Shown one piece after another: positions 26,926 to 37,411 of a DNA stretch of 64,000 bases. The translations under genes were made by a program, and so were the position numbers. Source of the DNA: Mesorhizobium sp. INR15 (GTDB lineage Bacteria > Pseudomonadota > Alphaproteobacteria > Rhizobiales > Rhizobiaceae). Every line of letters starts with the position of its first letter. The first letter of the stretch is position 1. The notes under the pieces were generated by a model. The model ran no database searches. It saw nothing but the letters and a program-made list of their open reading frames with translations, and had not been told where the DNA came from. The stretch is from positions 6,396,001-6,460,000 of the forward strand of contig NZ_CP045496.1 of the NCBI RefSeq assembly GCF_015500075.1, in the 5' to 3' direction.

Positions 26926-28779
26926 ATGCCATCATCTTTGATCCGGCGCGGAGTATGGGCGATCGGCGTTGCCGTGATCGTCATCGCGCTGGTCGTGGCC
27001 GCGCTGCCCCTGATCGCGTCCACCCGCCTCGTGCGCGACCGCATCGCCTGGGAGATGAGCGCGTGGAGCGGTTTCAGGGTCACAATCGAGGGCTCGCCGC
27101 GGATTGAGGTCTGGCCGAAGTTCCGTGCCATCCTGTCCGACGTAACCCTTTCACAATGGACTGAAACCGACGCGCCACCGGTGATCGAGGCCGAACGGGT
27201 CGAGATCGACCTTTCCGCCATGGCAGCCTTGCGCGGCGATGTGGCGTTTTCGACAGCACGGCTGGTGCGGCCGACAATCAGGGTTCAGCGCACCGCCAAC
27301 GGGCTGTTCCTGCCGGCGCAGCCAACCGGCGGGCGCATCACGCGCTCCATCGACACGGCTCGCGGCGTGGTCAATGCCGATCCCGCCAAACCGGATCTCG
27401 ACAAGCTGCCGGCTGACGCCTTCGGCACGGTGGAATTCAGGGACGGCCGCATGGTGGCTTCCGTTGGCGGCAAGGATGACGAAATCCTCAGCAGCCTGAG
27501 CGGCCAGGCGAGTTGGGCGGCGATGAACAGCAACGCGACGTTGTCGGCAACCGGTATCTGGCGCGGCGAAAGCATCGCTGTCGATGCCGCCTCGCCAAAG
27601 CCGCTTGTGCTGTTCGCGGGCGGCACCGCTCCCCTCACCTTGTCTTTCAAGGCGGCTCCCGCCACCTTCTCTTTCGACGGCGTGGCCAGCATGTCCGACA
27701 ACGCCTATTTCGACGGCCAGGCTAAATTCTCGGCACCTTCGCTGCGGCGCGTGCTCGAATGGGCAAAGGCCGGCATCGCTCCGAGCGCCGCGATCGGCTC
27801 CGTTTCGATCTCCAGCAAGGTCTCGGCGGCTGCCGGCCGTGTCAAATTCGAGAACACCGCGATAGCCCTGGACAACAATCCGGGCATGGGTGCGCTGGAC
27901 TTCTCCTACGGCGAAGCCCGGCCGGTGATCTCGGGCACGCTCGCCTTCGACACGCTTGACCTGCGCTCGTTTCTTTCCGCCTTCACGCCTTTGGCGCCAG
28001 CCACCGGCACGACGGCGCCTGACGAGGTCGACACCAGCTTCGCCGACCGCGTCAATCTCGATCTTCGCGTGTCCGCCGCGCACGCCACCGCCGGCGCCAT
28101 CCAGCTTGCCGACGTCGCCGCCACGGCCCAGGTCAAGGACGGGCTCTCGGTCTTCGATATCTCGGATGCTTCGGCCTTCGGCGGCAACATCCAGAGCAGC
28201 CTTCGTTTCGATCGCAAGCCCGAGGGCACGCAGGTTGAGATACGGCTTCTGGCGTCCGATATCGATGGCGGCGCTTTCGGCACGGCGGCAGGAATGACGC
28301 GGCTGGTGCCGATCGGCACCGGAACCGTATCCGTAATTCTCAAGGGGCCGGGAAAGGCGTGGGATTCCGTTTTCGAGAATGCCGACGGCTCGGTTTCGGC
28401 GACCTTCGGCCCCGGCGCGCTCAGCGCACTCAATCTTCCCGCGTTCCTCAAGCATACCGAACAAGGCGGCTTCTTCGCGCTTGACGATGTTTCGGACGGT
28501 ACCTTGCCTATCGACGGGGCCGAGATCAAAGCCACGATCTCGAAAGGCGTGGCAAGGATCGACAAGGCAGAAGCCAATTCGGCAAAGTACAAGCTCTGGC
28601 TGTCCGGCATCGCCTCCTATGCCGGCCGAGGACTGGCCTTGTCGGGCGGCATTATCCAGTCGGACCAGACCGCCGCGCAGACCAAGACCCAAGGACCCAA
28701 CCAGTCGTCCTTCTTCGTCGGCGGGACGTGGAGCACGCCCTTCATCTCACCGATAAGCCGCGGCGTTTCCGGCGAATAG
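26926..28779 (+). CDS. AsmA family protein
   Basis: A 617-aa protein with one N-terminal membrane anchor (VWAIGVAVIVIALVVAALPL) and the AsmA start FRVTIEGSPRIEVWPKFRAI, then LSDVTLSQ. The rest is repetitive beta structure of the bridge-like lipid-transfer type (for example LLASDIDGGAFGTAAGMTRL, GTGTVSVILKGPG, and the C-terminal SGIASYAGRGLALSGGI). AsmA-like proteins influence outer-membrane assembly and phospholipid traffic. Single gene, no operon partners. ATG 26926 is the only sensible start. Confidence 0.85.
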   Translation: MPSSLIRRGVWAIGVAVIVIALVVAALPLIASTRLVRDRIAWEMSAWSGFRVTIEGSPRIEVWPKFRAILSDVTLSQWTETDAPPVIEAERVEIDLSAMAALRGDVAFSTARLVRPTIRVQRTANGLFLPAQPTGGRITRSIDTARGVVNADPAKPDLDKLPADAFGTVEFRDGRMVASVGGKDDEILSSLSGQASWAAMNSNATLSATGIWRGESIAVDAASPKPLVLFAGGTAPLTLSFKAAPATFSFDGVASMSDNAYFDGQAKFSAPSLRRVLEWAKAGIAPSAAIGSVSISSKVSAAAGRVKFENTAIALDNNPGMGALDFSYGEARPVISGTLAFDTLDLRSFLSAFTPLAPATGTTAPDEVDTSFADRVNLDLRVSAAHATAGAIQLADVAATAQVKDGLSVFDISDASAFGGNIQSSLRFDRKPEGTQVEIRLLASDIDGGAFGTAAGMTRLVPIGTGTVSVILKGPGKAWDSVFENADGSVSATFGPGALSALNLPAFLKHTEQGGFFALDDVSDGTLPIDGAEIKATISKGVARIDKAEANSAKYKLWLSGIASYAGRGLALSGGIIQSDQTAAQTKTQGPNQSSFFVGGTWSTPFISPISRGVSGE

Positions 28780-28821
28780 ACCAGCCCCGACGGCTGGCCA
28801 CCTCCACGGATATTGTGGACG

Positions 28822-29640
28822 TCACCCCCGCTGCGCGGCTCGCTCGTCGCGCTGGCGCTGGACTTCGCGGCGCTTGTTGGCGAGCGAAGCAATGATGACG
28901 CCGACGGCAACAACCGCGATCAGGATCGTGCAGGCGGCGTTGATCTCTGGTGTCACGCCAAGGCGGACCTGGCTGTAGATCTTCATCGGCAGCGTGGTGG
29001 CGCCCGGGCCGGAGGTAAAGCTGGCGATGACCAGATCGTCCAGCGACAACGTGAAAGCCAGCATCCAGCCGGAGACGATCGCCGGCAGGATGACCGGCAG
29101 CGTGATCTGGAAGAAGGTCTTCACCGGCGGCGCGCCGAGGTCCATCGCCGCCTCTTCCAGCGACCGATCGAAGCTGACCAGGCGTGACTGCACCACGACC
29201 GCGACAAAGCACATTGTCAGGGTGATATGGGCAAGTGTGACCGTGAGAAAGCCACGGTCGAGCCCGACGGCAACGAACAGCAGCAGCAGCGACAGGCCGG
29301 TGATGACTTCCGGCATGACCAGCGGCGCGAAGACCATGCCGGAAAACAGCAGCCGGCCCCTGAAGCGCGTGTAGCGCGTCAAGGTCAGTGCCGCCAGCGT
29401 GCCGAGCACGGTCGCCACGGTGGCGGAGATAACGCCGACGCGCGCCGTCACCCAGGCAGCGTCCATCAAACCCTGGTTGTGGAACAGCGAGACATACCAT
29501 TTGGTCGAGAAGCCGCCCCAGACGGTGACCAGCTTGGACTCGTTGAAAGAGAAGACGATGAGCAGCACGATCGGCAGGTAGAGAAAAGCAAAACCAAGCA
29601 CGATCGAGGTGATGTTGAAGCGGCTCCAGGTCGTGTTCAT
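28822..29640 (-). CDS. potI: Polyamine ABC transporter permease (PotI-type)
   Basis: A 272-aa inner-membrane permease with six hydrophobic segments starting at SIVLGFAFLYLPIVLLIVF. The EAA loop that contacts the ATPase is EEAAMDLGAPPVKTFFQITL. The sequence follows the PotC/PotI type (SLDDLVIASFTSGPGATTLP is typical). Its start overlaps the potH stop by ATGA, and it is the last gene of potFGHI. A GC-poor tail (RREVQRQRDERAAQRG) ends the protein. Together with PotH it forms the channel for putrescine or spermidine uptake. Confidence 0.92.
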   Translation of the reverse strand: MNTTWSRFNITSIVLGFAFLYLPIVLLIVFSFNESKLVTVWGGFSTKWYVSLFHNQGLMDAAWVTARVGVISATVATVLGTLAALTLTRYTRFRGRLLFSGMVFAPLVMPEVITGLSLLLLFVAVGLDRGFLTVTLAHITLTMCFVAVVVQSRLVSFDRSLEEAAMDLGAPPVKTFFQITLPVILPAIVSGWMLAFTLSLDDLVIASFTSGPGATTLPMKIYSQVRLGVTPEINAACTILIAVVAVGVIIASLANKRREVQRQRDERAAQRG

Positions 29641-30605
29641 TTGTCTTGCTCCTGCGCCTTCGCCTGGGCCTGCTGGAAGATCATGATCGGCACGGTCAAG
29701 AGCAGAAGCAGGATGACGGCAACCGCCGACGAAACCGGCCAGTCACGGTTGGCGAAGAACTCGTTCCACAATGTTTTGCCGATCATCAGCGTCTGCGAGC
29801 CACCAAGCAGGTCGGGGATGACGAACTCGCCAACGGCGGGGATGAACACCAGGAGGCAGCCGGCGATAACGCCCGGGATGGAAAGCGGAAAGGTAATCTT
29901 CCAGAACGCCGCGGTCGGTGGGCAGCCGAGATCCTTGGCCGCCTCGACCAGCGAGTAGTCCATCTTTTCCAGCGACGAATAGAGCGGCAGCACCATGAAT
30001 GGCAGGTAGGAATAGACGATGCCGATGAAGATCGCCGTGTAGGTGTTGAGGATGATCAGGGGCTGATTGATGATGTGCAGCGACAGCAGCAACTGGTTGA
30101 GCAGCCCCTCGGGCTTGAGGATGCCGATCCATGCGTAGACGCGGATCAGGAACGACGTCCAGAACGGCAGGATGACCAGCATCAGCAGGGTCGGGCGGAT
30201 CGTCGCCGGTGCGCGCGCCATGCCATAGGCGATGGGGTAGCCAACCAGCAAGGTCAGGATCGTCGAAATCGCGGCGATGATCACGCTGGTGACATAGGCG
30301 TTGAAGTAGAGCGCGTCCTGCGTCAGCCAGACGTAATTGTCGAAGTTGAGCGCGCTGAAGCCGCCGAAGAACCCGGAGACGCCATCCTTGAAGTCAAGCA
30401 CAGGCGTATAGGGCGGCATGGCGATCGCCGTCTGCGACAGTGAAATCTTGAAGACGATGATGAAGGGGACGAGGAAGAAGAACAGCAGCCACACATAAGG
30501 GATGAGGATGACGAGCCGGCTGACGAAGCCGGCGCCCAGGCGGGACAGGAAGGGCTCTGCCGCGACCGGTGAAGAGGCCGTGTCGGCGATGGCGATGTTC
30601 GACAT
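29637..30605 (-). CDS. potH: Polyamine ABC transporter permease (PotH-type)
   Basis: A 322-aa permease with a 30-residue cytoplasmic leader, a first membrane segment (VILIPYVWLLFFFLVPFIIV) and five more. The EAA motif is VEAAKDLGCPPTAAFWKITF. The periplasmic segment GGFSALNFDNYVWLTQD and the ending PDLLGGSQTLMIGKTLWNEF, then RDWPVSSA, are typical of PotB/PotH. Third gene of the operon, 9 nt after potG and overlapping potI by 4 nt. Confidence 0.93.
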   Translation of the reverse strand: MSNIAIADTASSPVAAEPFLSRLGAGFVSRLVILIPYVWLLFFFLVPFIIVFKISLSQTAIAMPPYTPVLDFKDGVSGFFGGFSALNFDNYVWLTQDALYFNAYVTSVIIAAISTILTLLVGYPIAYGMARAPATIRPTLLMLVILPFWTSFLIRVYAWIGILKPEGLLNQLLLSLHIINQPLIILNTYTAIFIGIVYSYLPFMVLPLYSSLEKMDYSLVEAAKDLGCPPTAAFWKITFPLSIPGVIAGCLLVFIPAVGEFVIPDLLGGSQTLMIGKTLWNEFFANRDWPVSSAVAVILLLLLTVPIMIFQQAQAKAQEQDK

Positions 30606-30614
30606 GATCGCCCC

Positions 30615-31754
30615 CTACCGTGTCAGCACGACGCCGGCATCCGGCCGGAACGATACCCAGGCGCGATCATTCCAGCTCAGCGGATCCTCGGTGACGCGTG
30701 CGGCGTTCATGGAACTTGCCCGCACCATCTGACCGTCATCCAGCCTGACGTGATAGACGGTCATGTCGCCAAGATAGGCGATGTCATAGACCTCGCCTTC
30801 GAGCGCATTGACGGCATCGGCCGGCTTCTTCGATGATATCTTGATCTTCTCCGGCCTAATGGCGAAGACGATGTCGGATCCCGCCGAAGCAGCGCCAGCG
30901 TTGTCAACGACGATCTGAGCGCCGGTGGCACCCGTCATAAGTGTCGACCCTGCGATGCGTTCGGAGACCTTGCCCTCGAACATGTTCACGTTGCCGACGA
31001 AATGGGCGACAAAGCGCGAAGTCGGGGCCTCATAGACTTCGGCGGGCGTTGCGACCTGCATCACCTCGCCCTTTTCGAGAATGGCGATGCGGTCGGCCAT
31101 GGTCATGGCCTCTTCCTGGTCGTGGGTAACGACAACGAAGGTGAGGCCCAGCGTCTGCTGCATGTCCATCAATTCGAATTGCGTCTCCTCGCGCAGCTTC
31201 TTGTCGAGCGCGCCAAGCGGCTCGTCGAGCAACAGCACTTTCGGCCGCTTGGCCACCGAGCGGGCCAGTGCGACACGCTGGCGCTGGCCACCGGAGAGTT
31301 GGTGCGGCTTACGCTTGGCGAACTGCTCGAGCTTGACCAGCTTCAGCATCTCGGCGACACGCGCCGCGATCTCGGGCTTGGGCATGCCGTCCTGCTTGAG
31401 GCCGAAGGCGATGTTTTTCTCGACCGTCATATGCGGGAACAGCGCATAGGACTGGAACATCATGTTGACCGGCCGGCGATAGGGAGGGATGCCGCGCAAA
31501 TCCTGGCCATCAAGCAGGATGCGGCCGGCGCTCGGTTCCTCGAAGCCGGCGAGCATCCGGAGCAGTGTCGACTTTCCGCAGCCGGAGGCGCCAAGCAGCG
31601 CGAAGAATTCGCGTTCGAAAATGGTCAGCGACAGATTGTTGACGGCGGTGAAGTCGCCGAACTTCTTGGTCACGTTTTCGAATTGTATGTATGGCTTGGC
31701 GTTCGGATCATTCCATGGCGCGAAATCCCTGCGGATGCTGCCAAGCGATTTCAT
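30615..31754 (-). CDS. potG: Polyamine ABC transporter ATP-binding protein (PotG-type)
   Basis: A 379-aa ATPase. Walker A GASGCGKSTLLRMLAGF, signature LSGGQRQRVALARSVAKRPK, Walker B VLLLDEPLGALD, switch His in VVTHDQEEAMTMADR, and a C-terminal TOBE domain (VFAIRPEKIKIS; YHVRLDDGQMVRASS). It energises PotHI. It follows potF after a 78-nt gap that contains a terminator-like hairpin. Confidence 0.94.
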   Translation of the reverse strand: MKSLGSIRRDFAPWNDPNAKPYIQFENVTKKFGDFTAVNNLSLTIFEREFFALLGASGCGKSTLLRMLAGFEEPSAGRILLDGQDLRGIPPYRRPVNMMFQSYALFPHMTVEKNIAFGLKQDGMPKPEIAARVAEMLKLVKLEQFAKRKPHQLSGGQRQRVALARSVAKRPKVLLLDEPLGALDKKLREETQFELMDMQQTLGLTFVVVTHDQEEAMTMADRIAILEKGEVMQVATPAEVYEAPTSRFVAHFVGNVNMFEGKVSERIAGSTLMTGATGAQIVVDNAGAASAGSDIVFAIRPEKIKISSKKPADAVNALEGEVYDIAYLGDMTVYHVRLDDGQMVRASSMNAARVTEDPLSWNDRAWVSFRPDAGVVLTR

Positions 31755-31782
31755 GTCCCACTCCGTCTCTTATTTTTGCCCC

Positions 31783-31818
31783 AAAAGAAAAAATGCCCCG
31801 ACAGATGACTGTCGGGGC
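31783..31818 (-). terminator. Intra-operon attenuating terminator between potF and potG
   Basis: GCCCCGACAG-TCAT-CTGTCGGGGC on the minus strand, a perfect 10-bp stem, followed by ATTTTTTCTTTT. It lies 15 nt past the potF stop. Such hairpins allow the binding protein to be made in excess over the membrane components while some transcripts read into potGHI. Confidence 0.85.
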
Positions 31819-31832
31819 CACGTCCAAATTGC

Positions 31833-32930
31833 TTATTGGCCGGTAACGATCTTGGTCCAGCTGCGCGTGACGACACGCTGGGTCTTGGGATCGTAAGGGG
31901 CCACTGTGTAGAGCTTCTTTACCGTCGCCTCGTCGGGATAGACCGACGGATCATTGAGCAGCGCCTTGTCGACGAATTGCTGCGAAGCCTTGTTGCCGTT
32001 GGCGTAGAGTACATAGTTCGACGACTTGGCGATGACTTCCGGCTTCATCATGTAGTTGAGGAATTCATGGGCCTCGGCGACATGCGGGGCATCAGCGGGA
32101 ATGGCCATCTGATCGAACCACATCTGGGCGCCTTCCTTGGGCACGGAATAGCCGATCTCGACGCCCTGCTTGGCTTCGACAGCGCGGTTGCGCGCCTGGA
32201 ATACGTCACCCGACCAACCCACCGCCATGCAGATGTCACCATTGGCCAGCGCGTTGATGTATTCCGAAGAATGGAACTTGCGGATAAAAGGCCGGACTTT
32301 AAGCAAAAGATCCTGCGCCTTGGAGATATCATCCTGCGATGTGCTGTTCGGATCGAGGCCGAGGTACTTCAGCGCTGCCGGAATGATGTCGGCTGGCGAG
32401 TCAAGAACATAGACCCCGCAATCCTTCAGCTTGGCCAGTTGTTCAGGATTGAAAAACACATCCCAGCTGTCGATCTTGTCGGTGCCAAGGGCGGCTTGAA
32501 CCTTCTTGATGTTGTAGCCGATGCCAACCGTGCCCCACATGTAGTTGACCGAGTATTCGTTGCCGGGATCATACTTGCTGGTCCGATCCGAAATCACATC
32601 CCACATGTTGGAGATATTCGGCAATTTCGACTTGTCCAGCTTCTGGAACACGCCGGCTTGAATTTGGCGCGCGAGGAAATTGGCACTGGGCACGACAACA
32701 TCATAGCCGCTGCCACCAGCAAGCAGCTTGGTCTCCAGGATCTCGTTAGAATCGAAGGTGTCGTAGACGACCTTGATGCCGGTTTGCTTGGTGAAGTCAT
32801 CTATGATTGAGCTATCGATATAGTCCGACCAGTTGTAGACATTAAGGACACGGTCCTCGGCATGCGAGCCGAGCGTGAAAAGCGTCAGAAACGCCGAAGT
32901 AGCCGAAAGCCAGAGCGCTTTGCGGATCAT
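31833..32930 (-). CDS. potF: Polyamine ABC transporter substrate-binding protein (PotF-type)
   Basis: A 365-aa periplasmic protein with signal peptide MIRKALWLSATSAFLTLFTLG ending SHA (as two parts). The mature start EDRVLNVYNWSDYIDSSIID is the typical PotD/PotF start, and the ligand-site sequences VVVPSANFLARQIQAG, NYMWGTVGIGYNIKKV, CMAVGWSGDVFQAR and MWFDQMAIPADAPH follow. The Trp and acidic residues that sandwich the diamine are present by pattern. First gene of the operon. The downstream puuA/puuB-like genes suggest putrescine as a main substrate, but specificity cannot be read directly. Confidence 0.93.
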   Translation of the reverse strand: MIRKALWLSATSAFLTLFTLGSHAEDRVLNVYNWSDYIDSSIIDDFTKQTGIKVVYDTFDSNEILETKLLAGGSGYDVVVPSANFLARQIQAGVFQKLDKSKLPNISNMWDVISDRTSKYDPGNEYSVNYMWGTVGIGYNIKKVQAALGTDKIDSWDVFFNPEQLAKLKDCGVYVLDSPADIIPAALKYLGLDPNSTSQDDISKAQDLLLKVRPFIRKFHSSEYINALANGDICMAVGWSGDVFQARNRAVEAKQGVEIGYSVPKEGAQMWFDQMAIPADAPHVAEAHEFLNYMMKPEVIAKSSNYVLYANGNKASQQFVDKALLNDPSVYPDEATVKKLYTVAPYDPKTQRVVTRSWTKIVTGQ

Positions 32931-33272
32931 GCTATTCTCCTTTGGTGAGTGTTCCTTCGCCGGCTTGTCGCGTACTGTGCGCAGCCGGGCATTTGTTTCA
33001 GACTATGGAGCTTGCCGGTATCCGACAAGCTTGAATTGCCGCGCCGGCGGCAGCCGCGACCAACACGAGCTTCCAATTGCTGTCCTGGGCTGGATGGCGT
33101 TGCGATGCCGTCAGAAGCCTTCGCCGCTGCGCATGCTGAAATACAAAAATGTGGTCCGGTCTCAATCGGGCCGGCGGGGAGACTTGGCAAGATACGCCTG
33201 TCTTGTTGTTGCCGTAGTCTCAGCCTGCCCGCCCGGCAGCGAGGTTGTCAATGGCAAAGCTTCAGCGGCTCA
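32931..33272. other. Intergenic region upstream of potF
   Basis: A 342-bp gap between potF and the EamA-type gene, both on the minus strand. It should contain the pot promoter in its left part and the end of the EamA transcript. No hairpin with a T run and no credible gene is visible. A 343-codon + frame covering it is a shadow that continues through the antisense of the EamA gene. Confidence 0.5.
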
Positions 33273-34226
33273 TCAATTCGGTGAGGGCACGCCGGTGACT
33301 CCTGGCCGCACCGGCCGCGTCTGGCGCTTGAACTCAAGCCCGATATGGACGAGCAGTGCCGTCACCACCACCGCGCCACCAAGAATGGTGCGCCCTGACG
33401 GCACCTCGGAATGGATGAGCCAGACCCATATCGGACCGAGGATCGGTTCGAAGGTGCCAAGCAGTGCGGCAATGGCTGCCGGGATGAGCCGTGCACCCGT
33501 GGCGAAGAAGGCGAGGCCGAGGCCAAGATTGATCACACCGAAAGCAAAGAGAAAGCCCATGTCGCCAGGCGAGACGGCGAAGGTCGACGCCTGCGAGGCG
33601 GCAAAGCCTGCTGCAAGGATTGTGCCGAGACAGGTGGCCGGCGTCATGCGCACGCTGGAAAAGCGGCGGGTGATGACGGTGGCGATCGAGAACATGAAGG
33701 CGATCAGCAGTGCCAGCCCATCGCCGACCGGAGACACGGCGCCATCGAGCGATTCCGAGACCATGATGGCGACGCCAGCGATGACGGCGGCAATCGCCAC
33801 CCAGGTCGCCACAGCCACCCTTTCGCGAAACAGCGCCCAGGCAAACAATGCCGCCAGCAGCGGCACGCCGGCCTGCATCAACAGGATGTTGGCAACGGTG
33901 GTGTAGGCGAGGGCAACCACGAATGAGGTTGATGCCGTGGCGAAGCAGAGGCCAACGGCAAGGCCGGGGAAGCCCATGTCGCGAAACAATTTCAGCGTTC
34001 CGCGCAAACCGTCGCGCCAGACCATGAAGCAAAGCAGGAAAGCCGCGGCCCACACGGAACGCCAGAATATGACCGTCCAGCTGTCGCCTACCGTGATGAA
34101 GCGGGCGATGGTGCCACCGAAACTCCACATCAGTGCCGACAGGAACACCAGCAGAAAGCCGATGCGCTCCTCCCGTTGCGGGACGGTCGGCGGGCCAGCA
34201 ATCGTCGGTGGTGCGGTGTCGGTCAT
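33273..34226 (-). CDS. EamA/DMT-family transporter
   Basis: A 317-aa protein with ten hydrophobic segments in two EamA halves: LLVFLSALMWSFGGTIARFI opens the first half and GLALLIAFMFSIATVITRRF the second. The second half ends VTALLVHIGLEFKRQ. DMT exporters move metabolites or amino acids, and the substrate is not deducible. ATG 34226 is chosen; a longer frame to 34277 needs TTG and adds a low-complexity leader. It is divergent from nothing near; the ScfR-like gene lies upstream on the same strand. Confidence 0.85.
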   Translation of the reverse strand: MTDTAPPTIAGPPTVPQREERIGFLLVFLSALMWSFGGTIARFITVGDSWTVIFWRSVWAAAFLLCFMVWRDGLRGTLKLFRDMGFPGLAVGLCFATASTSFVVALAYTTVANILLMQAGVPLLAALFAWALFRERVAVATWVAIAAVIAGVAIMVSESLDGAVSPVGDGLALLIAFMFSIATVITRRFSSVRMTPATCLGTILAAGFAASQASTFAVSPGDMGFLFAFGVINLGLGLAFFATGARLIPAAIAALLGTFEPILGPIWVWLIHSEVPSGRTILGGAVVVTALLVHIGLEFKRQTRPVRPGVTGVPSPN

Positions 34227-34373
34227 GGGCGCGACTGTCGAGGTTTTGTGAACGGCACGATGCACAAGGGACGACAAGAACGTACCCTATTCGCGTAGCG
34301 CAAAGACAGTTGCCAGGCGTGATCCACTGACAAGCGACAATTGTGGCAAAGACGATGGCGCCTCGTCACAACC

Positions 34374-35822
34374 TCACTGAAAATCGAAGACGCTCAAGCC
34401 CGTCACCATCTCGTCGAGGCCAAGAGGCCGGGTCACCGGGGGTTCGGCACGCGCCAGGCAACCGACGCGCTCGCACAGCCGGCAGGCAGGCCCGACAGGT
34501 GTGGCCGAGACTGCCGCTTGGCCGGCCTTTCCGGCGGCGGCAGAGCCAGGCAGCGCGGCGCCATAGACAATCTCGTCACGAAAACCAATGTCACAGCCGA
34601 GCAGCAGCGCGGTGCGGCGGGGGCGTTCCGAGAACGCGCCTTGCGGCCCTTCCAGCGTACGCGCGACGCAGAGAAACTCGGCGCCGTCAGGCATTTCCAG
34701 CGCCTCGACGAAAATCTGCCCCGGCTGCGTGAAGGCGACGTGCACGGGAAGTTTGGGACAGCCGCCGCCAAAGCGGCTCTGTGGAAATCCCTGGCTGCCT
34801 GCCTTGCGGAAGCGATTGCCGGCATTGTCGACTTCCAGCATGAAGAACGGCACGCCCGACATGCCTTGCCGCTGCAGCATGGTCAGCCGGTTTGCCGCCT
34901 GCTCGAAAGAGACGCTGAAACGCGAGCGCAGCACGTCGATGTCATAACGCGCGCGGAGGGCCGCGGCATGGAAGGCCTGATAGGGCATCATCAAGGCATG
35001 GGCGGCATATCGGCCGAGTTCGAAGCGGGCGAGGCGGCGCGCTTCGTCGGTGGTCAGCTTCAGCGCCTGGATCTCGCCGGCAACCGCGACCGTCATGCGG
35101 ATCAGGCACGCCTCCATCGCCACTTCGCGCAACTGGTCAAACGGCGACAGACGCTCGGAAAGAAACAGGCGCTGCGAATGGCGGTCGTAGCGGCGGCGCC
35201 AGTTCGGCATGGTGGCAACCGGCAGCACCTTGACCACAATGCCGTATTCGCGCTTCAGCCAGGCCTTCAGCGCGCCGAACAGATCATCGCCAGGGTTGAG
35301 CACGGCGGTGAAGGCCTCGGCCTCTTCTTCGAGCGCCGCGAAATGGTTCGGCCGGCGTTCGAAAATCTCATGGACTTCATCGATCGGCAGGCGGGCGCCC
35401 GACAGTGCCGTTGCCCTGCCCTCGCGCGCCAGCAACTCGTTGAGATCGGAAAGGCGCTCGGCCTGCTCACGATAGGCGCGGAACAGTTTTATCACCGCGG
35501 CGGACGCGTTGGGCGCTGCCTCGGCGATCTCGATCAACTCCTGATCGCCGGGCAATTCGCCGACCAGCAGCGGGTCGCTGAACACTTCCTTCAATGCGGC
35601 AATTGAACCGCGGGCCTCCCCTTGCAACTCGTGCGGATCGACCTTGTAGACCGATGCCAGCTTCAGGATCAGTTGCACCGTGATTGGCCGTTGATTGCGC
35701 TCGATCAAGTTGAGATAGGACGGCGAGATCCCCAGGCCCTCGGCCATCGCCGTCTGGGTCAGCCCCTTGGCGTTGCGGATGCGGCGAATGCGCGGCCCCG
35801 CGAAGATCTTCTGATCGGCCAT
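34374..35822 (-). CDS. ScfR/RamB-type transcriptional regulator of isocitrate lyase
   Basis: A 482-aa regulator: N-terminal XRE helix-turn-helix (GPRIRRIRNAKGLTQTAMAE, LGISPSYLNLIERNQRPIT), a central IrrE/DUF955-like domain (LREVAMEACLIRMTVAVA) and the short-chain fatty-acyl regulator C-terminus with conserved cysteines (GPACRLCERVGCLARAEPPV, then GLDEMVTGLSVFDFQ). RamB and related proteins respond to acetate-related metabolites and control the glyoxylate shunt. It is divergent from aceA with 237 bp between them, so aceA is the likely target. Confidence 0.87.
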   Translation of the reverse strand: MADQKIFAGPRIRRIRNAKGLTQTAMAEGLGISPSYLNLIERNQRPITVQLILKLASVYKVDPHELQGEARGSIAALKEVFSDPLLVGELPGDQELIEIAEAAPNASAAVIKLFRAYREQAERLSDLNELLAREGRATALSGARLPIDEVHEIFERRPNHFAALEEEAEAFTAVLNPGDDLFGALKAWLKREYGIVVKVLPVATMPNWRRRYDRHSQRLFLSERLSPFDQLREVAMEACLIRMTVAVAGEIQALKLTTDEARRLARFELGRYAAHALMMPYQAFHAAALRARYDIDVLRSRFSVSFEQAANRLTMLQRQGMSGVPFFMLEVDNAGNRFRKAGSQGFPQSRFGGGCPKLPVHVAFTQPGQIFVEALEMPDGAEFLCVARTLEGPQGAFSERPRRTALLLGCDIGFRDEIVYGAALPGSAAAGKAGQAAVSATPVGPACRLCERVGCLARAEPPVTRPLGLDEMVTGLSVFDFQ

Positions 35823-35842
35823 TCGGCTATCCTTGACAGAAA

Positions 35843-35990
35843 TTTACACGATTTTCGCTGACCGCCAACGCCGCGATTTTTACAACAATGACAAATTTAC
35901 AGAGGTTTCCTGTCAAACACAACACAGGTTTTCCCTTATTTACCGCGCGTTTTCGCGAATTTCCTCGCTCATTTCGCAGCGCAATGTAAA
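35843..35990. promoter_or_regulatory. TTTACA/TGTAAA repeats between scfR-like gene and aceA
   Basis: TTTACA occurs at 35843-35848, 35879-35884 and 35896-35901, and the reverse form TGTAAA at 35985-35990, with AT-rich flanks (AAATTTACA; CAATGTAAATT). Four copies in about 150 bp of a GC-rich genome are unlikely by chance. They are candidate binding sites for the divergent regulator. RamB in actinobacteria binds an AT-rich TTTGCAAA-like box. This assignment is inference. Confidence 0.5.
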
Positions 35991-36059
35991 TTCAGTCATA
36001 TGCAGACGCCAAAGAAGACCGCGCCTGCTCCAAACTGCAGAAGCCCTTCGGAGTTGACA

Positions 36060-37349
<1,290 letters not shown>

Positions 37350-37411
37350 CCGGAATACCGAAAACAGAGGAAACGCCCAAAGGGCACAACAACCACCCGA
37401 GGAGAAGACCA

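Noticed and set aside
27151..28692. 513-codon minus-strand ORF
   Set aside because: It lies fully antisense to the AsmA gene, has no recognisable domain, and its Arg/Gly/Asp-rich composition is that of a GC-rich shadow frame.
29646..30443. 265-codon plus-strand ORF
   Set aside because: Antisense of potH, rich in Arg/Asp/Gln as expected for the complement of membrane-protein codons.
32875..33906. 343-codon plus-strand ORF over the pot-EamA gap
   Set aside because: Most of it is antisense to the EamA-type gene and it starts inside the potF signal sequence region; no protein-like pattern.
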